Assembly: GCF_005239225.2 (NCBI RefSeq)
Contig: NC_133289.1
Coordinates: 4,161,501 to 4,225,500 of the forward strand
Reading direction: 5' to 3'
DNA: 64,000 bases
Source: Populus alba
Taxonomy: Eukaryota; Streptophyta; Magnoliopsida; Malpighiales; Salicaceae
In this document: one piece after another, positions 11,849-23,802 of the stretch
Layout of the letters: every line of letters begins with the position of its first letter
Position numbering within the stretch: the stretch's first letter is position 1
Position numbers and translations under genes: made by a program
The notes under the pieces: model-generated
The model's input: only the letters and a program-made list of their open reading frames with translations
What the model was told of the DNA's origin: nothing
Database searches by the model: none

Positions 11849-13144
11849 GTTGCTATAGACATTTGCATAGTGAATGCCATTCTATTATCTGGGATGAGTA
11901 CGAAGACAGTGCGGATTGATTTTACTTCAACGAAACATGTGGTTTCCTTAATATTTGGTGATGTAATTAGGTGGATTTGGTGCATGGTACATGAATTGAA
12001 ATCGGGTAAAGATGGTTCTAATTTTATCCAAAATCTCCTCCTCCACCTAACACAATTACCATCATCACTATTATTAAATAAAAATTATTTATTATTATTA
12101 TCTATTTTTGGATCTCCGCACAAAAAATATAAAATTACAAAAAAAAATCAATTAATCAAAAAAAATATAGCATGAAAAGAGGATGTTAGAGTGCCAAGAA
12201 AATATCATAAACAATTAGTTGAGGTAAAAAAAGAAATAAAAAGATTGGAATTTGACAGTATATCATTGACCGATGAGAGGCTTGTTGATAAAGAAAATTT
12301 GATTTGAGAAAAAAAAGTACAAAATCAAATGTTTATGGACTCAATTAAATTTTATTGAAGTTTAATTGAATTTATGGAGGGTTGATCACTAGAGAAATTT
12401 ATTTTTAAGTCAATTTAGGCTTTAGTTGGAAGAAATTAAAGTTCTGGGGTCAAAACAAAATTTTTTAGAGTTGATTTGGTTAAATCAGGGGCTTAATTGC
12501 ATATATATATTAAAGTTTGATGGCCAATTAGGGACTTGATTGAAGAAATACAAAACCAATGACCAAAATAAAAAATGCACGTAGATAAAGGGACTGCAAT
12601 TGACCAAATCAGGGGTCAAATTGAAGAAATTAAAAGTTTATTGATCAATTAAGGGTCAAATTACATAAATATGAAACCAAGGACCAAAAGGAAAAATGCG
12701 CTGAAATATGGGGTTTAAGTTGAAGTTCTTCTTGGGTAAAATTGTACAAAATTAAAAGTTTGAAGCCAAGCAGGGGTGTATAGAAAATAAATCACAAATT
12801 GAAGGACTAAATCGTAAGATACTGTTAATCTCCTTCTCCAGCGAGCCTGGTTGGGTGGCCCCCTTCCCAAGGCATTTGGCGCCTCATTTCTTCACCAAAT
12901 TGGATTAAAGGTACACTAAAACGATCATGTGATACCTGAGTACACACTAATGTAAGCGTTTTGGGCTGATCAAGGCTGCAAAAGTGGTGGCACAGCTCCA
13001 AAGTGGCCAATTCGACAAGCCATTTTTCTGCACAAAACTGACAGTTCATCATTGCTACTTTCAGCTGATGGTTGGTATGCTTTTGGGTCGAAACATGGAC
13101 TGAGATTTTGCACCAGAAGAGAAACGGTGTGCCTCTTCAACCTC

Positions 13145-13153
13145 CTATAAATA
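13145..13153 (+). promoter_or_regulatory. TATA box inside the large LTR
   Basis: 'ctataaata' shortly upstream of a purine-rich transcribed-leader-like stretch (13,330-13,470). The two sister LTRs have the same arrangement (31,018-31,027 plus strand; 40,101-40,110 minus strand). Confidence 0.5.
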
Positions 13154-14232
13154 GATTTTATCTTCATGTTATAGGGAAGGAGGATAGAGGGTGCAAAGTT
13201 AGGAAAAAATCATCCTTTGTTCGGGTTCCCAGCAGCTGCTCCTCTCTCTATTTGTCTCTCCACCGTGGCCTCCTGCCACAAACACCAGAGCCACCGTCCT
13301 CCTAGTCGTCAATAATAGCACCTGCATTGTGAGAAACAAAAGAAGAAGCAAAAACAGAAATAGAAGGGGGAGGGGAGCTGCGGAAGAAAAAGAAGAAACC
13401 GAAAGAGAGAGACAGGGTAATGAAAGAGCAGAACGGAGGAGAAAGACAAAAGAAAAGGAAGAGGAAAGAGAAGAGCCACCGTTGCTTTGCCACCATTGAC
13501 AGCACCACCACCGCCAGAGAATAAAGCACGAAGAATATGATAAACACAGGAGAGGGGCAGTGGCAGTAGAAGGGAACAGGAAGAAGAAAAAGTAGCCCTT
13601 TACAGCAGCCACCAACTGCCATTGTAGCAACACCATCGGGGTTCCCAGCCATCGCTACCCTAGATACAAGTTGCCACCAGCCCAGCTCTTAAAACGCCTC
13701 CATTACATGTAACTCTCTACTCCCTCTTGTCTCTGTTTCGCATTTCTTTTCATTGCATGCAAAACGTGCACTGGGCACGTTTTTGCATGTAATGAAAAAT
13801 AATTACCTAGTTAATATGCATAAGCATAGTACCCGACTACTTATTTAATAGGTTACTATGCTCATTAATTGGTTAATTATTTAACAGGTTATTGTACACG
13901 AGCATAATAACCAGCCCTGGTGGCCACGGGCCAAATAATCAACCTAGCCCCCGGGGCTAGGCTGAGTCTAGCCTTGTAGCAAAGGTCCTGTCCAGTTTAT
14001 TTTTTTTTTGAAATTAAAATAAAAATATTTTTGAAAATTTATGATTTTTCCATGTATTTTTCTACATTATTTTGATTAATATCAGCTTGTATTTTTTAAA
14101 TTGTAAAGATACAAATCCGGTATTAAAATTCCTGGTATTTCAAAAAAAATATTTTTGTTTTCATACATACGACCAAGTCTCTCAAAACTAAAAAAAAAAT
14201 TATATTGTATTTTCATGCAAGAAAGAAAACTT

Positions 14233-14234
<2 letters not shown>

Positions 14235-14278
<44 letters not shown>
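14235..14278. repeat. (AT)n microsatellite
   Basis: About 22 uninterrupted AT units within the large LTR. Confidence 0.9.
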
Positions 14279-14281
<3 letters not shown>

Positions 14282-14819
14282 CATGTATTTTGGCTTTAAT
14301 AACCAGTTTATTAAAGTCACGAGAACTTGGCAAATATTTTAAAAAATCAAAAAAAATATTTTGTTTTGTTTTAATGTCTGTGATTATAAATTTGTACGTG
14401 AAACGTAGTCCTGATATTAAAAGGGTAGTTCGTTTATAAACATTAGAACAATTAGGTTTTTACCCTATAAGATAAGAACCTCCTTACTGAGAAGGGCTTT
14501 TCTTGAATCATAGACGGACCAATAATTAAAAAAACATGACAAGACCTTATATTTTTTTATCAGACAATAAAATAATGCAGCTTACCTTAGATAAAGCGTA
14601 TTTGGGATGTTAATACCTTCCCTTTACGCAATCAGTTTACATACCTGATCTCTGAGACCAGTTAGGGTTCCTAGTAACCAAAAACTAGGTGGCGACTCCC
14701 ATTTTTTTTTTTTCACTGATAAGAGACAAGAATTCATTATTTTTCTATATTTGCCAGAATAGATAAACATACTAAACCTGAGAGGGTAAACGATCGCCGC
14801 AAACGTGCGATAATTATAG

Positions 14820-15510
14820 TTTTTAAAATCTAATTTAAAGATCAAATTGAAACAAGACCTCAGTCACAGGTTGAAAAGGGTCAACCCGTGATGAACCAAT
14901 TATATATATATATATATATATAAAAACAAATAATCAAAGTAACCTTGTTTCGAACTTAATTTTTTTTTTTTAAAAAAATCAATATATTTTAACCCGTATT
15001 TTATCCAGGTTGACTTTGGTTCTTTTACTTAGTGAGGTCGGATTAATCATTTCTTTATTTTTTTCTTAAACTTGGATCAATCCAAGCTCTATATCAGTCA
15101 AGTCTCATCTAATGTCTACCAAAATATAAATAAGATAATTTTTTTTTAGTTTCATTCAAAATACATTAAACACAAAACAAGACAATTGTTTCTCGAGTCC
15201 TATCTAATTTGTTCATGTTTAGTCTAGTTCAATCAATAATAACTAGCATTTCAAACAATACCTAAGGGACTACCTTAAGCTGTACTTTGAAGTTATGAAG
15301 TGTGTGGGTTGGTTAAAAGGCCATTAATATGAACCATACTCTTCGGTCTTTCTTTTCCCTAATGGGCCTAACAGGGCTAGACTAAAACAATTATAATCTC
15401 ATGTTTTATCTAGCTTATATATATTAAAGTTTTTTAATGAAATATAAAGTTCATTATATTTATTACATGGATAACTAGCTTTGAGTTTTTTTATTTCACT
15501 GATTATGGAA
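14820..15510. repeat. alpha-type 3' flank, copy 2
   Basis: Homologous to 1,800-2,430 downstream of alpha1. No coding sequence. A short AT microsatellite is at about 14,901-14,922. Confidence 0.65.
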
Positions 15511-15518
15511 TCCTTGAT

Positions 15519-16237
15519 TGTTTCTGTAAACACAATTTTGAGCATCTGAAAATAAACAAGCACACGTAAACAAATATATGATTTTATTAAATATATGAAT
15601 GGATATAAACTCTATGTAATATATTCTTTCAAAAGAATATAACAATCATCTGATTCTTCACTTGGATTTGATGTATGGTGACTTGATTTCTTTGAGTAAG
15701 CAAGCCAAGATTTGTGCTTTGCAAGAACGTGAATTTGAGTGTGTATTGCGAAGCGAGATGCTGTGATCTGATGCTTTGAAGAGTACCTTGATTTGTCTTC
15801 AAAGTATTGTTGAAGAACTCTTATGGGGCATTTTGACTTGATCCAATAGAGTTTTGTTCTTTTTAGATTTCAAGTGTAGATAAAGGAGGCTTGAGAATTC
15901 TTTGAGAGAGAAAAAGAGAGAGATTGTTGAGGCCCTTTATTTATAGAGATCTCTAAGGGCTTTCAGGTCCTTTTCTAATGTCACATGACATAATTTTATT
16001 GGTTGATATTTATTAACAGGATTTTGTATTTATAACAAAATATTTGATGTGATCTTATATTTATAACAAGATATCTTGAATATCTCATACCAAGTGTCAA
16101 TTTTTTATTAACCAAAAAATATATGAAGGCTCATTTATTTTTCATGTTATTTATTTTAATTTTATTTTATCTTTTCTTTTAAAGAATAAAATAACACATG
16201 ATGAAATTTAATCGGTAAAAAAAATTATGTTTCTACA
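15519..16237 (-). mobile_element. Copia-like solo LTR, 719 bp
   Basis: Read on the minus strand it begins TGTAGAAACATAA and ends GTTTACAGAAACA, giving the TG...CA ends expected of an LTR. A TATA box (complement of 'ctttatttatagag', 15,935-15,948) is followed by a purine-rich leader. The flanking pentamers (ttgat / atttt) do not match, so a target duplication is not supported; ends could have been remodelled by recombination. No internal domain accompanies it. Confidence 0.6.
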
Positions 16238-16900
16238 ATTTTACCTTGCTCGGGTCCTATTGTTTTTACGGCCACTGGTTTTTTAGGCACAGCTCGCAAG
16301 TACTCGTCCTCTTCATAATCACATGATCATCATTTACAAAAGTACAATTACAGGTAAGAAAAGTTGCATATTGCCCTTTCCATTATCAAAGGTTATTTCA
16401 GCTAAGATTCCTAGTATAAGACACTGTTTGTTTCCAAAAAAATTAAATTTTTTTTTTTAAAATTTAATATGTTTTGAATCGTTTTGATGTGCTGATGTTA
16501 AAAATAATTTTTAAAAAAATAAAAAATTTATTGGCATGTATTTCAGTACAAAAAGTTATTTGAAAATCAACCGCTACCACACTACAAATATAAATGTTTT
16601 CTTTTACAATGTTTTATGTGATTTGTCACAAACATATAGTGATAAATATTTATATAATTTTTTAAAAAATATATTAAAATAATATTTTATTTATTTTTTT
16701 AAAAAATTATCATGAATATATTAAAATAATTTAAAAATAAAAAAATCTAAAAATCTAAAGCAAAATAAAAAAACATAACATATATGCTTATTGAAAAAAC
16801 ATCAGAACATATCATGGGACCCCAAAACAAGACAGAAAACAGAGGAAACAACTTATCTCCATGCGAATAATAATTCCAGATTTCTAGAATTTAGTTTTTT
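16238..16900. other. alpha2 3' spacer with gamma-type remnant and MITE-like repeat
   Basis: Positions 16,265-16,340 resemble the upstream region of the gamma fragments (23,711-23,790), suggesting a gamma gene once lay here. Positions about 16,425-16,600 are a 'tgtttg...' AT-rich repeat resembling other MITE-like copies in the window. No gene seen. Confidence 0.45.
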
Positions 16901-18746
16901 TCATGGCAAAAGCACTGCCTTCAACAACTCGTCTAAATTCATGGATGATGAACCACTTGGACCAGCGGCTTCCTCTGCTAATTTTCTCCACTCCTTGACT
17001 TTTTTCTTTACCTCCCTGCCCTTCTCTCCTTCCATCAACTCTCGAACAAGCTTCTCCACTTTATCTCTTTCCGCATTGCTATCAATCTCCATTCCAATGC
17101 CCCACTCATTGCAAGTGTACCTACAGTTCGTCTGTTGATCAGCAAAGAATGGCAAACAAAGCATGGGCACCCCAGAAGAAATGCTCTCAGCTGTTGAATT
17201 CCATCCACTATGTGTTAGGAAACCTCCTATTGATGGGTGGTTGAGAACTTCCTCTTGCGGACACCAGTTTGAAATAAATCCTCTGTCTTTAGTCTCGTCA
17301 GTGAATTCCGGTGGCAATATGGCGGAGTTGCCTGTGACCATGTCAGGCCTTATTATCCATAAAAATGGGTGACCACTTTTAGCAAGTCCCATTCCCAATT
17401 CAATCAGCTGCTGCTTTGTGGCGACTGCTACGCTACCAAAATTCACATAAAGCACGGAGTTTGGTTTCTTGGAATCAAGCCATTGGAGACACTCAACCTC
17501 TTCTTTCCATAGATTATATCCAATAGAATCTAGATCATCTTCTTTCATTTGATTGAGAAGTAATTGAAGTGGACCGATCGTGTAGACACGAGGAAACATT
17601 GAGGAAAGAGCACTCAGGACCTCTTTCTCCAAAGCATCAAAAGTATGGAAAATCACTGCAGAACCTTCAGATGCTCTCTCAGCACATTCCATGCAGAAGT
17701 TGAAACGGCAATCATCTGGATCTGTTGTACGAAGAAAACTTGGAAGATCCCTTAACCGCATATCTTTCATTCCTGGAATCCAGTCTAGTACTTGATCCAA
17801 ATAGCCATTTGTTAAAAAGCTCTCGTCTGCGAACAAAAATTAAATGCATATGTAGCATACCAGTATGGGCTGGTAAATGAAGGCAACAGCAGAAGAGGAA
17901 TTAGCGTAAAATCAGAAGAGAGAAGAAAGGTTCCCTAGCTTGAACTCAAATTTCAGGTTACGCAGCCGAAGGGCTACCCTGGAATTATAACCACGGATCT
18001 AGTGCATGTACTTATACCATGATCCAGCATAAACTAACAGGATATTGTACCATTCAATCAGAAAGTTTTAGTCCATAAGAACTCAGTTCATGTAGCAATC
18101 TATTTATTTCCATGGATGACGGCTACGATGATGCAGCACATGAACTACTAGGATATTTGTCTAATGCCCAAATGAAATAACAGAAAATCATAATGAAGTT
18201 GTGATTTCAATTCCAATTCTTGCTCTTACCTTTTAATGGAAACAGTCCTCTTTCTTTGAGCTCTTTATATTGCTTAAACCCCATGAAACTGCAAGCAGAG
18301 ATAGAAAAGAACAAGGCAACAGGAATTCCATGCCTCTGAGCAGCAGTGATGGCAGCTGGCACAAATCCATCAGATACAATGCAAGTCACTTGAGGACCAT
18401 CAGAAGATGCTGTATCATTGAGCTTGGCAAGCAATTCATTAAATGGAGCTAGCAAGTTCTTCTTGCAAGCCTCCAAAATTGCCTGTCCATCTTGGGTAGC
18501 ATTCTCATCTGAAGGAGGGAGGCCATCTGGGATAGATTCGAACCGAAAGTCGGGCAAGCCATTCAGGGAATAAGGACCTCTAGATTTAAGCAAGCGTCTA
18601 TGGTTGAACTCTGTGTTCACAAAGGTTATGTGAAAACCTCGGTAATGCAGTAGTTTTGCTAGTTTAAGCATTGCCTTTACATGGCTTTGAGCTGGACAGG
18701 GAATACAGATTACATGAGGCTTGTCAGCTAAGATTTTGCGAAACAT
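16901..18746 (-). CDS. UGT85A: UGT85A-type UDP-glycosyltransferase, alpha2
   Basis: Intact 480-aa family-1 glycosyltransferase, near-duplicate of alpha1. Exon 1 is 18230-18746 (517 nt), the 403-bp intron 17827-18229, exon 2 16901-17826 (926 nt). His22, Asp126 and the PSPG box (about 360-403, HSGWNS form, ending DQ then Gln404) are all present. The intron keeps about 50 bp that alpha1 has lost near its donor side. The C-terminus ends KAVLLP rather than VQVLLS. The protein looks functional, but the TATA box present in alpha1 has been lost from its promoter, so expression may differ. Cytosolic small-molecule glucosylation is the likely role; substrate unknown. Confidence 0.92.
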
Positions 18747-18769
18747 GTCTCTAGCTCTTTCCTTCTTTC

Positions 18770-19255
18770 TCTAACTCTTTCTTTAGAGTAATTGTTTTGC
18801 TAAAATCGTCTGTCAAAGTGAAGCTAGCACTTTACACAGGATACCTTTTCTTATCAACAAGACTTTCTGTAGAGGTACAATATGGATTTTATCTTCTCTT
18901 TTAATTTTAATCTAATTAAAATCATTATTCTAGACTGATGCGGGACTTGGAAATTAATGGCTTACATATCAGTACTTTGATAACGGGAAAATTTTCGTGG
19001 TTGTCTATGCATGAATGTCAGGCTGCCGTCCGTCAAAAACGTTTCACGTTAGAAAGGCCGGAAACAGTCGTTACTATAGAAATGGAGCGGTGATCTTACA
19101 CATTGGAGTGAGATGTGAGGAGGATATGCCTTCATAGTATACCAAAATTAAATTAGGGATAAGAACATTTAAGTATAAACTAGTAAATTTAAATCGAATG
19201 AACATATATAATTCAATGCATGATAAAAATAGTCAATAATTTATCAACCACCATG
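18770..19255 (-). promoter_or_regulatory. alpha2 promoter block, TATA-less
   Basis: Homologous to 4,990-5,480. Where alpha1 has 'gactctatatataaaatagcagccaag', alpha2 has only 'gactttctg' (18,861-18,869), which removes the TATA motif. The orphan copy at 27,631-28,030 shares the 'ttctgtagagg' form. Confidence 0.6.
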
Positions 19256-20514
19256 CACATGTTTTGACGAGTTATTCTTTCCTCGTTGTTTATTGGTTTT
19301 TCTTTTTCAACGAATTCCAAATATCTTGATGGTATCCTTTCAAGATTTATCTATCAATAATTAAAAAAAAGTAATTATTTGCCTTTAAACCTTTTAAACG
19401 TTGTCCTTCTATCTGTATTATTTGCACTTCCATTATTGTGGATCCTCGAGTAGTTGACAACGACCTAACCCCAAGTACAATGAATGATGCAGTAGAAAAA
19501 CACAGTAAATTAATGCTTTTTTTTTTTTTTTATTATTATTATTATTTTTCAATTATTTTAAGGTGTTAATTTCAAAAAAAAAAAAAAAATATTTTCAAGT
19601 AAAAAAATACTTTTTAAAAAATAAGACTCCAGTTTTTGCTATTTTGATCTAAGAGTTTTAGTTTGTTTATAGAAGTGATAGAAAGGAAAATTCAAATTGT
19701 TATTATTATGTGGATAATTTTTAAAAGAGTTTTTTGTTTGAAAATATATCAAATTATTTTTTATTTATTTTTGATATCATTACATCAAAATTATTGAAAA
19801 AAATACTAAAAAAATTAATTATATATTTTTTCAAACAAATATATATTTGAAAAATATCCAAAAATTTCAGCTTCGCAATCCCAATTCCAAATAGGATCTT
19901 AATCGGTGAAAGACCACCAATAATTGATTAATTACTTTATAATAAAGAGAGATGCAATTTCCTAGCAAAGAAGTCTACATCTTCAGGACACGTTAATCTC
20001 ATGCATCCAATAAAACATTAACTAATACAATGGGACTAGCATTACTTCAACTTTTCTTCATGATTTGTTAATGATGCAAAGCCATACTACATAATAGGCT
20101 TTGAAAACTTACTCTTATATATGTAATTTAATCACACTCCACATCAAAAAGCGACTTTAAGCCGGTTCAATCATGATTTCAAGCTGAGAAGCATACATTT
20201 AAAAACGATCACATCGAAACAGAAAGTTTTTTGCTTGCAGCTAAAAGAACACCAAAATTTAGGGTGGGAAAAATTATCACCGAAACCAATTATTGTAGCA
20301 TGGTCATTGGTATCGATTGCTGCTGGAGAGATGTTCTGCAAATCAGCATCATCATGTCTGGAAAGTATACAGAAGGAAATGAGATTTTAATGAAGGGATT
20401 TTATTGTCTTTTCAAAAAAATAACAAGAAGAAGGAATTCTTTTTTGTTGCTAACAAAAAACACGACAACAGAAATTCATGTGCCGGACTGTTTCGAGGTT
20501 CGAGTTCTCTATAT
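19256..20514. other. AT-rich spacer, duplicated at 28,030-29,280
   Basis: No gene is supported. Contains a MITE-like AT-rich stretch (about 19,690-19,880) and nearly matches unit 2. A stretch at 20,231-20,578 stays open for 115 codons, but the unit-2 copy is interrupted there, so I do not call it a gene. Confidence 0.5.
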
Positions 20515-20814
20515 ATTGAAAGTAGACTATGTTCTAGTTCTGAAAAACAGAGAAACCGGTCAACCGGTTCAAAAATAATTGACTGATTTAGTCGACAGAA
20601 TACAATTGCTGTTTAGATTAGAGTTTTTTTATATTAGTTTAATTCTTCCTTGACTGTATGGAACTTTATGCCTATAAGAAGACTTGTAATTCAACATTAT
20701 GAACAAGTACAAAAAAGAGAGAGAATAGCTAAAAGAGCTTTGAGAGAAATACTTAATAAAAGTATATACTTTTCTCAAACTTCTTGTTCTTGAGTTTGAG
20801 ATAACAAATATTGG

Positions 20815-21310
20815 TCTCATGTCCTACTTCTTAGGAATTGAAATTAACCACGGAGAAAATAGAATTTTTATGAATCAAGAGAAGTTTGCAAGGGAGGTTC
20901 TAAAAAAGTTTAAAATGAAGGATTTTGTAAAAGTGAATATTGCTGTTGTGTGTGGAGTAAGGACGTCAAACAATGATGAAAGGGAGAAGATTAACTCTAC
21001 AACATTCAAAAGCTTAGTTAGGAGTTTGAGATATTTGACATGCACTCGTCCAATTTTTTTTTTTTTTTTGAGTAGGACTTGTGAGTAGGTTTGTGGAGAC
21101 ACCTGCTATGACACACTTAAAAGCTTTGAAGCGAATTCTTCAATATATCAAAAGTACTGTTGATTTTGGCTTATTATATGGTTATTCTAATGACTTTGAA
21201 GTTGTAGGCTATAGTGATAATAATTATAATTGGATGAAGATATGAATGATAGAAAAAACAAAAGTTTTATTTTCTACATGGGAGACACATCATTCACATG
21301 GAATTTGAAG
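20815..21310 (+). pseudogene. Ty1/Copia reverse transcriptase/RNase H remnant
   Basis: Starts at 'MSYFLGIEI', a hallmark of the C-terminal part of Copia reverse transcriptase. It continues with FKSLVRSLRYLTCTRP, then in another frame VETPAMTHLKALKRILQYIK and DFGLLYGYS, then MNDRKNKSFIFYMGDTSFTW from the RNase H start. A poly-T run near 21,050 and other indels break the frame. Non-functional. Confidence 0.8.
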
Positions 21311-21506
21311 AAGCAATCTATAGTCACTTTGTTAAAAATAGTAATACAAAGTAAAAAACTCAAGAATAAAAAGAAGATTAAGAGGAAGATATACTTTTAT
21401 TAAGTGTTTCTCTTTGAGCTCTCTTAGCTATTCTCTTTCTTTTTATACTTGTTTATAATGTTGAATTACAAGCCTTTTTACAGGCATAAGTCCTAGACAA
21501 TCAAGA

Positions 21507-22296
21507 TATTTGACCAGGAGTAAGGCTGCTGCTACTCCTAGTCGATCAGGGAAGACCTCACGACAGGGTCATTCCAACAGCTCCTTTTCGAATGAGGCTA
21601 CAGGCAACACAACTTCTTCTTCCTCACCCTCCTTATGATGTTCCTTGGTTTGTCTTAGGAACTAGTTATTTGTACCTGCTTTGGGTCTTAATCCCTTTTA
21701 GTTCTATATGTTGATGCTTTTGTTAGCTTGGTTAATGTTGGTTCTGGATTGGTGGCCTTTGGGTCTGTTGTCTGGGATCCTAGTTGTTCTGCTATTTTGT
21801 TGCAGTTTACTGCCTGTAATTATTATGTACTAATGACTGGTGACCTTTGGGTCTGCTGTTAGGGATTTCCTAGTTGTTCTACTGCTTTTTGTAGACTGGT
21901 TTCTTGATGTATTGCTGGCTTCTGCTGGACTTGGTTGCTAATTGATGGCTAGATGCTGTTTGGGATTAACTTACTGCTATCAGCTGCAGTTTTGGTTTGC
22001 AGGTTTTGAGGTGCATGACGGTTTCAATGCTATGGTTGTTTTGGGTTTCTTGATGTATTTCTGTGGTTATTCAAGGGAGTTTGTTCCCTTTGATGATATA
22101 TGTAATGTACTGCTAGTCTCCAGCTGAATCGCAAGCATGTCTTGCTGATATGCTAGTTTATTTTGCTATTGCAAATGGCTGTTATAGGGAGTCTGTTCCC
22201 TTCATCGATTTATGTAATGTACTGCTGGCCTTAGCTTGTTTCACAAGCTTGACTTGCTATTTTTGATCTATATAATTCTTACATTTGATTAAAAAG
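21507..22296 (+). mobile_element. LINE-like insertion, 5' truncated
   Basis: About 790 bp present in unit 1 and absent at the matching point of unit 2 (near 32,480, where the flanks join). It has a T/G-rich composition with repeated phrases such as 'ctttgggtctg' and 'atgtaatgtactgctgg', and ends 'tatataattcttacatttg' before an A-rich tail, resembling a plant L1 3' end. A short AAGA at both edges could be a target duplication. No coding domain survives, so the class is tentative. Confidence 0.45.
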
Positions 22297-22496
22297 AAAA
22301 TTAAACTAATACAAAGAAATTCTAATATGAACAGGAATTGTATTATGCCAACTGAACTAAGTGACCATTTCTAAACTGTTTGACCAATTCAACTTATTCA
22401 AGCCGGTCAACCGGTTTTCAACCGATAGACTGGTTCCTTTATTTTTTAGAAATGAAATCTGGTTTACTTTCAAAATCCCCTTAAACTTGATGTCTC

Positions 22497-23110
22497 TCAT
22501 CTTGATAAAAAAAAAAAAACATTATATTTAAGTAGTTTTGTGAATATATTTGCAACTTGATCTTGTGTTTTTACATACTCGACTTCAACTTTCTTGTATG
22601 CGATGCAATCTCGTAGGTGATGAAATCTTGTATCAATATGCTTTCTTCTATCATGAATTAATGAATTGGTTGCTAATGCAATAATTGAGGAATTGTCCAC
22701 ATAAATTTCAATAGGATTCTTTTATGGTATTCACAATTCCTTCAATAATCTCCTTAGTTATATGGAATGACAAACACATGTTGACAAAGTGACTATAGAT
22801 TACTTTTTTGAACTTCATGTGAATGTCACGTCTCCCATATAGAAAAAAAAAAAAAAACTTGTAGTGCATTTTCTATTATTCATATCTCCAACCCAATCAC
22901 TATCACTGTAACTCAAACGATTAAAGCTATTAAAATATTCATAACATAAGCCAAAATCAAGTACATGTCCTACTCTAAAAATAATATCTCGATGAGTGGA
23001 TGTCAAATATCTTAAACTCTCAACTAGGATTTTGAATGTTATAGAGTTTATCTTTTTCTCTTTCTTATTCTAAGACATCTTCACTCCACACTCAACTGGA
23101 GTATTTATTT
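22497..23110 (-). pseudogene. Ty1/Copia RNase H remnant, inverted
   Basis: Read on the minus strand it gives RVGHVLDFGLCYEY, YSDSDWVGDMNNRK, YMGDVTFT and, nearer 22,500-22,700, MDNSSIIALATNSLIHD followed by KHIDTRFHHLRDCI and VKTQDQVANIFTKLLK. These are conserved C-terminal RNase H blocks of plant Copia elements. Frames are broken by poly-A runs. A purine tract beyond it leads into an LTR segment. Confidence 0.8.
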
Positions 23111-23311
23111 TTGCATAATACTTCATCTTGAACTTAAAAATGAGAAGAAGATTGAGAGAAAGATATATTTTTATTAAGTGTTTCTCTCTAAGCTCTCTTA
23201 GTTAATCTCTTTCTTTTTTTATTGCTTAATAATGCTGAATTACAAGGTTTTTTTTACAAATATAAAGTTCTAAATGATAAAAGAATTAAATTAATATAAA
23301 GCAAGCTTGAT

Positions 23312-23632
23312 CTGAACTGAACAAAGTCCGGAGAAGGAGTCAAGAAATTTGTTGCAAAAACATTACAAAGAGAAGTTTGGTCATGGGTGGTCTCAATATC
23401 CAAGGGAGGGAGACCATCTGGAATGGTTTCGAAACGCAAGTCAGGCAAACCGTCAAAGGCATCAGAGCCTTTTGATTTCAAGAAACGTTTGTGATTGAAT
23501 TCTGTGTTTACAATTGCTATGAAGAAACCTCTACAACGCAGAAGTTTTGCCAATTTAAGATTAGCTTGATGTGGCTTTGAAATGGAACTGGAACGACAAA
23601 TCATGAGGCCTGTGTGCTGGCTTGGGTTCCAT
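23312..23632 (-). pseudogene. UGT85A exon-1 fragment, gamma1
   Basis: An ATG at 23632 begins MEPKPAHRPHD; one base is missing, and the +1-shifted frame continues with [30 protein letters not shown] and LPDLRFETIPDGLPP. These match the N-terminal domain of UGT85A proteins. Similarity stops around the equivalent of residue 105, where LTR sequence follows. The AQSH catalytic-His region is altered to SKPHQ. No exon 2 follows. It is more diverged than the alpha and beta copies, so it represents an older third lineage. Confidence 0.85.
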
Positions 23633-23802
23633 TGTTTTACCTGGAGAAACTCATGGAGCTTTGCTTGCTTTTTATTTCATAGATAGCTGGACGATATTTA
23701 TATCTAGTTAAATGCAGCCACTGTTTTATGGCACAACTTGCTGGCACTTATCCTCTTCAAAATCACATGATCATCGTTTAAAATCATAGAATTCTTCATT
23801 AT

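Larger units (their letters stand above)
12102..14812 (+). mobile_element. large LTR (probable Ty3/Gypsy type), solo
   Basis: About 2.7 kb inserted in sequence that is continuous in copy A (near 1,800). ATTAT occurs on both sides (12,097-12,101 and 14,813-14,817), although the left one lies in an ATT-rich tract. The right part carries 'ctaggtggcgactcc' and a TGCGATA end, comparable to the TGCGACA end of the solo LTR at 30,236-32,435; a C-to-T change would explain the difference. A TATA box at 13,145-13,153 is followed by a purine-rich leader. No gag, pol or second LTR is present. Left edge is approximate. Confidence 0.65.
20518..23300. mobile_element. Copia remnant arranged head to head, unit 1
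   Basis: Order from left: LTR segment, plus (20,518-20,800); RT/RNase H coding remnant, plus (20,805-21,340); LTR segment, minus (21,358-22,475, split by a LINE-like insert); RNase H coding remnant, minus (22,476-23,140); LTR segment, minus (23,141-23,300). The LTR blocks share 'cttgtaattcaacattat' and 'gagagaatagct' in opposite orientations. gag, integrase and most RT are missing. Probably two decayed insertions of one family joined by rearrangement. Confidence 0.7.

Noticed and set aside
13199..13636. 145-codon minus-strand open frame
   Set aside because: It is antisense to the purine-rich leader of a large LTR; the F/L/S-rich product reflects base composition. The sister LTRs have similar empty frames.
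20231..20578. 115-codon plus-strand frame
   Set aside because: The duplicated copy near 29,030-29,340 is interrupted by indels, and it runs into LTR sequence.
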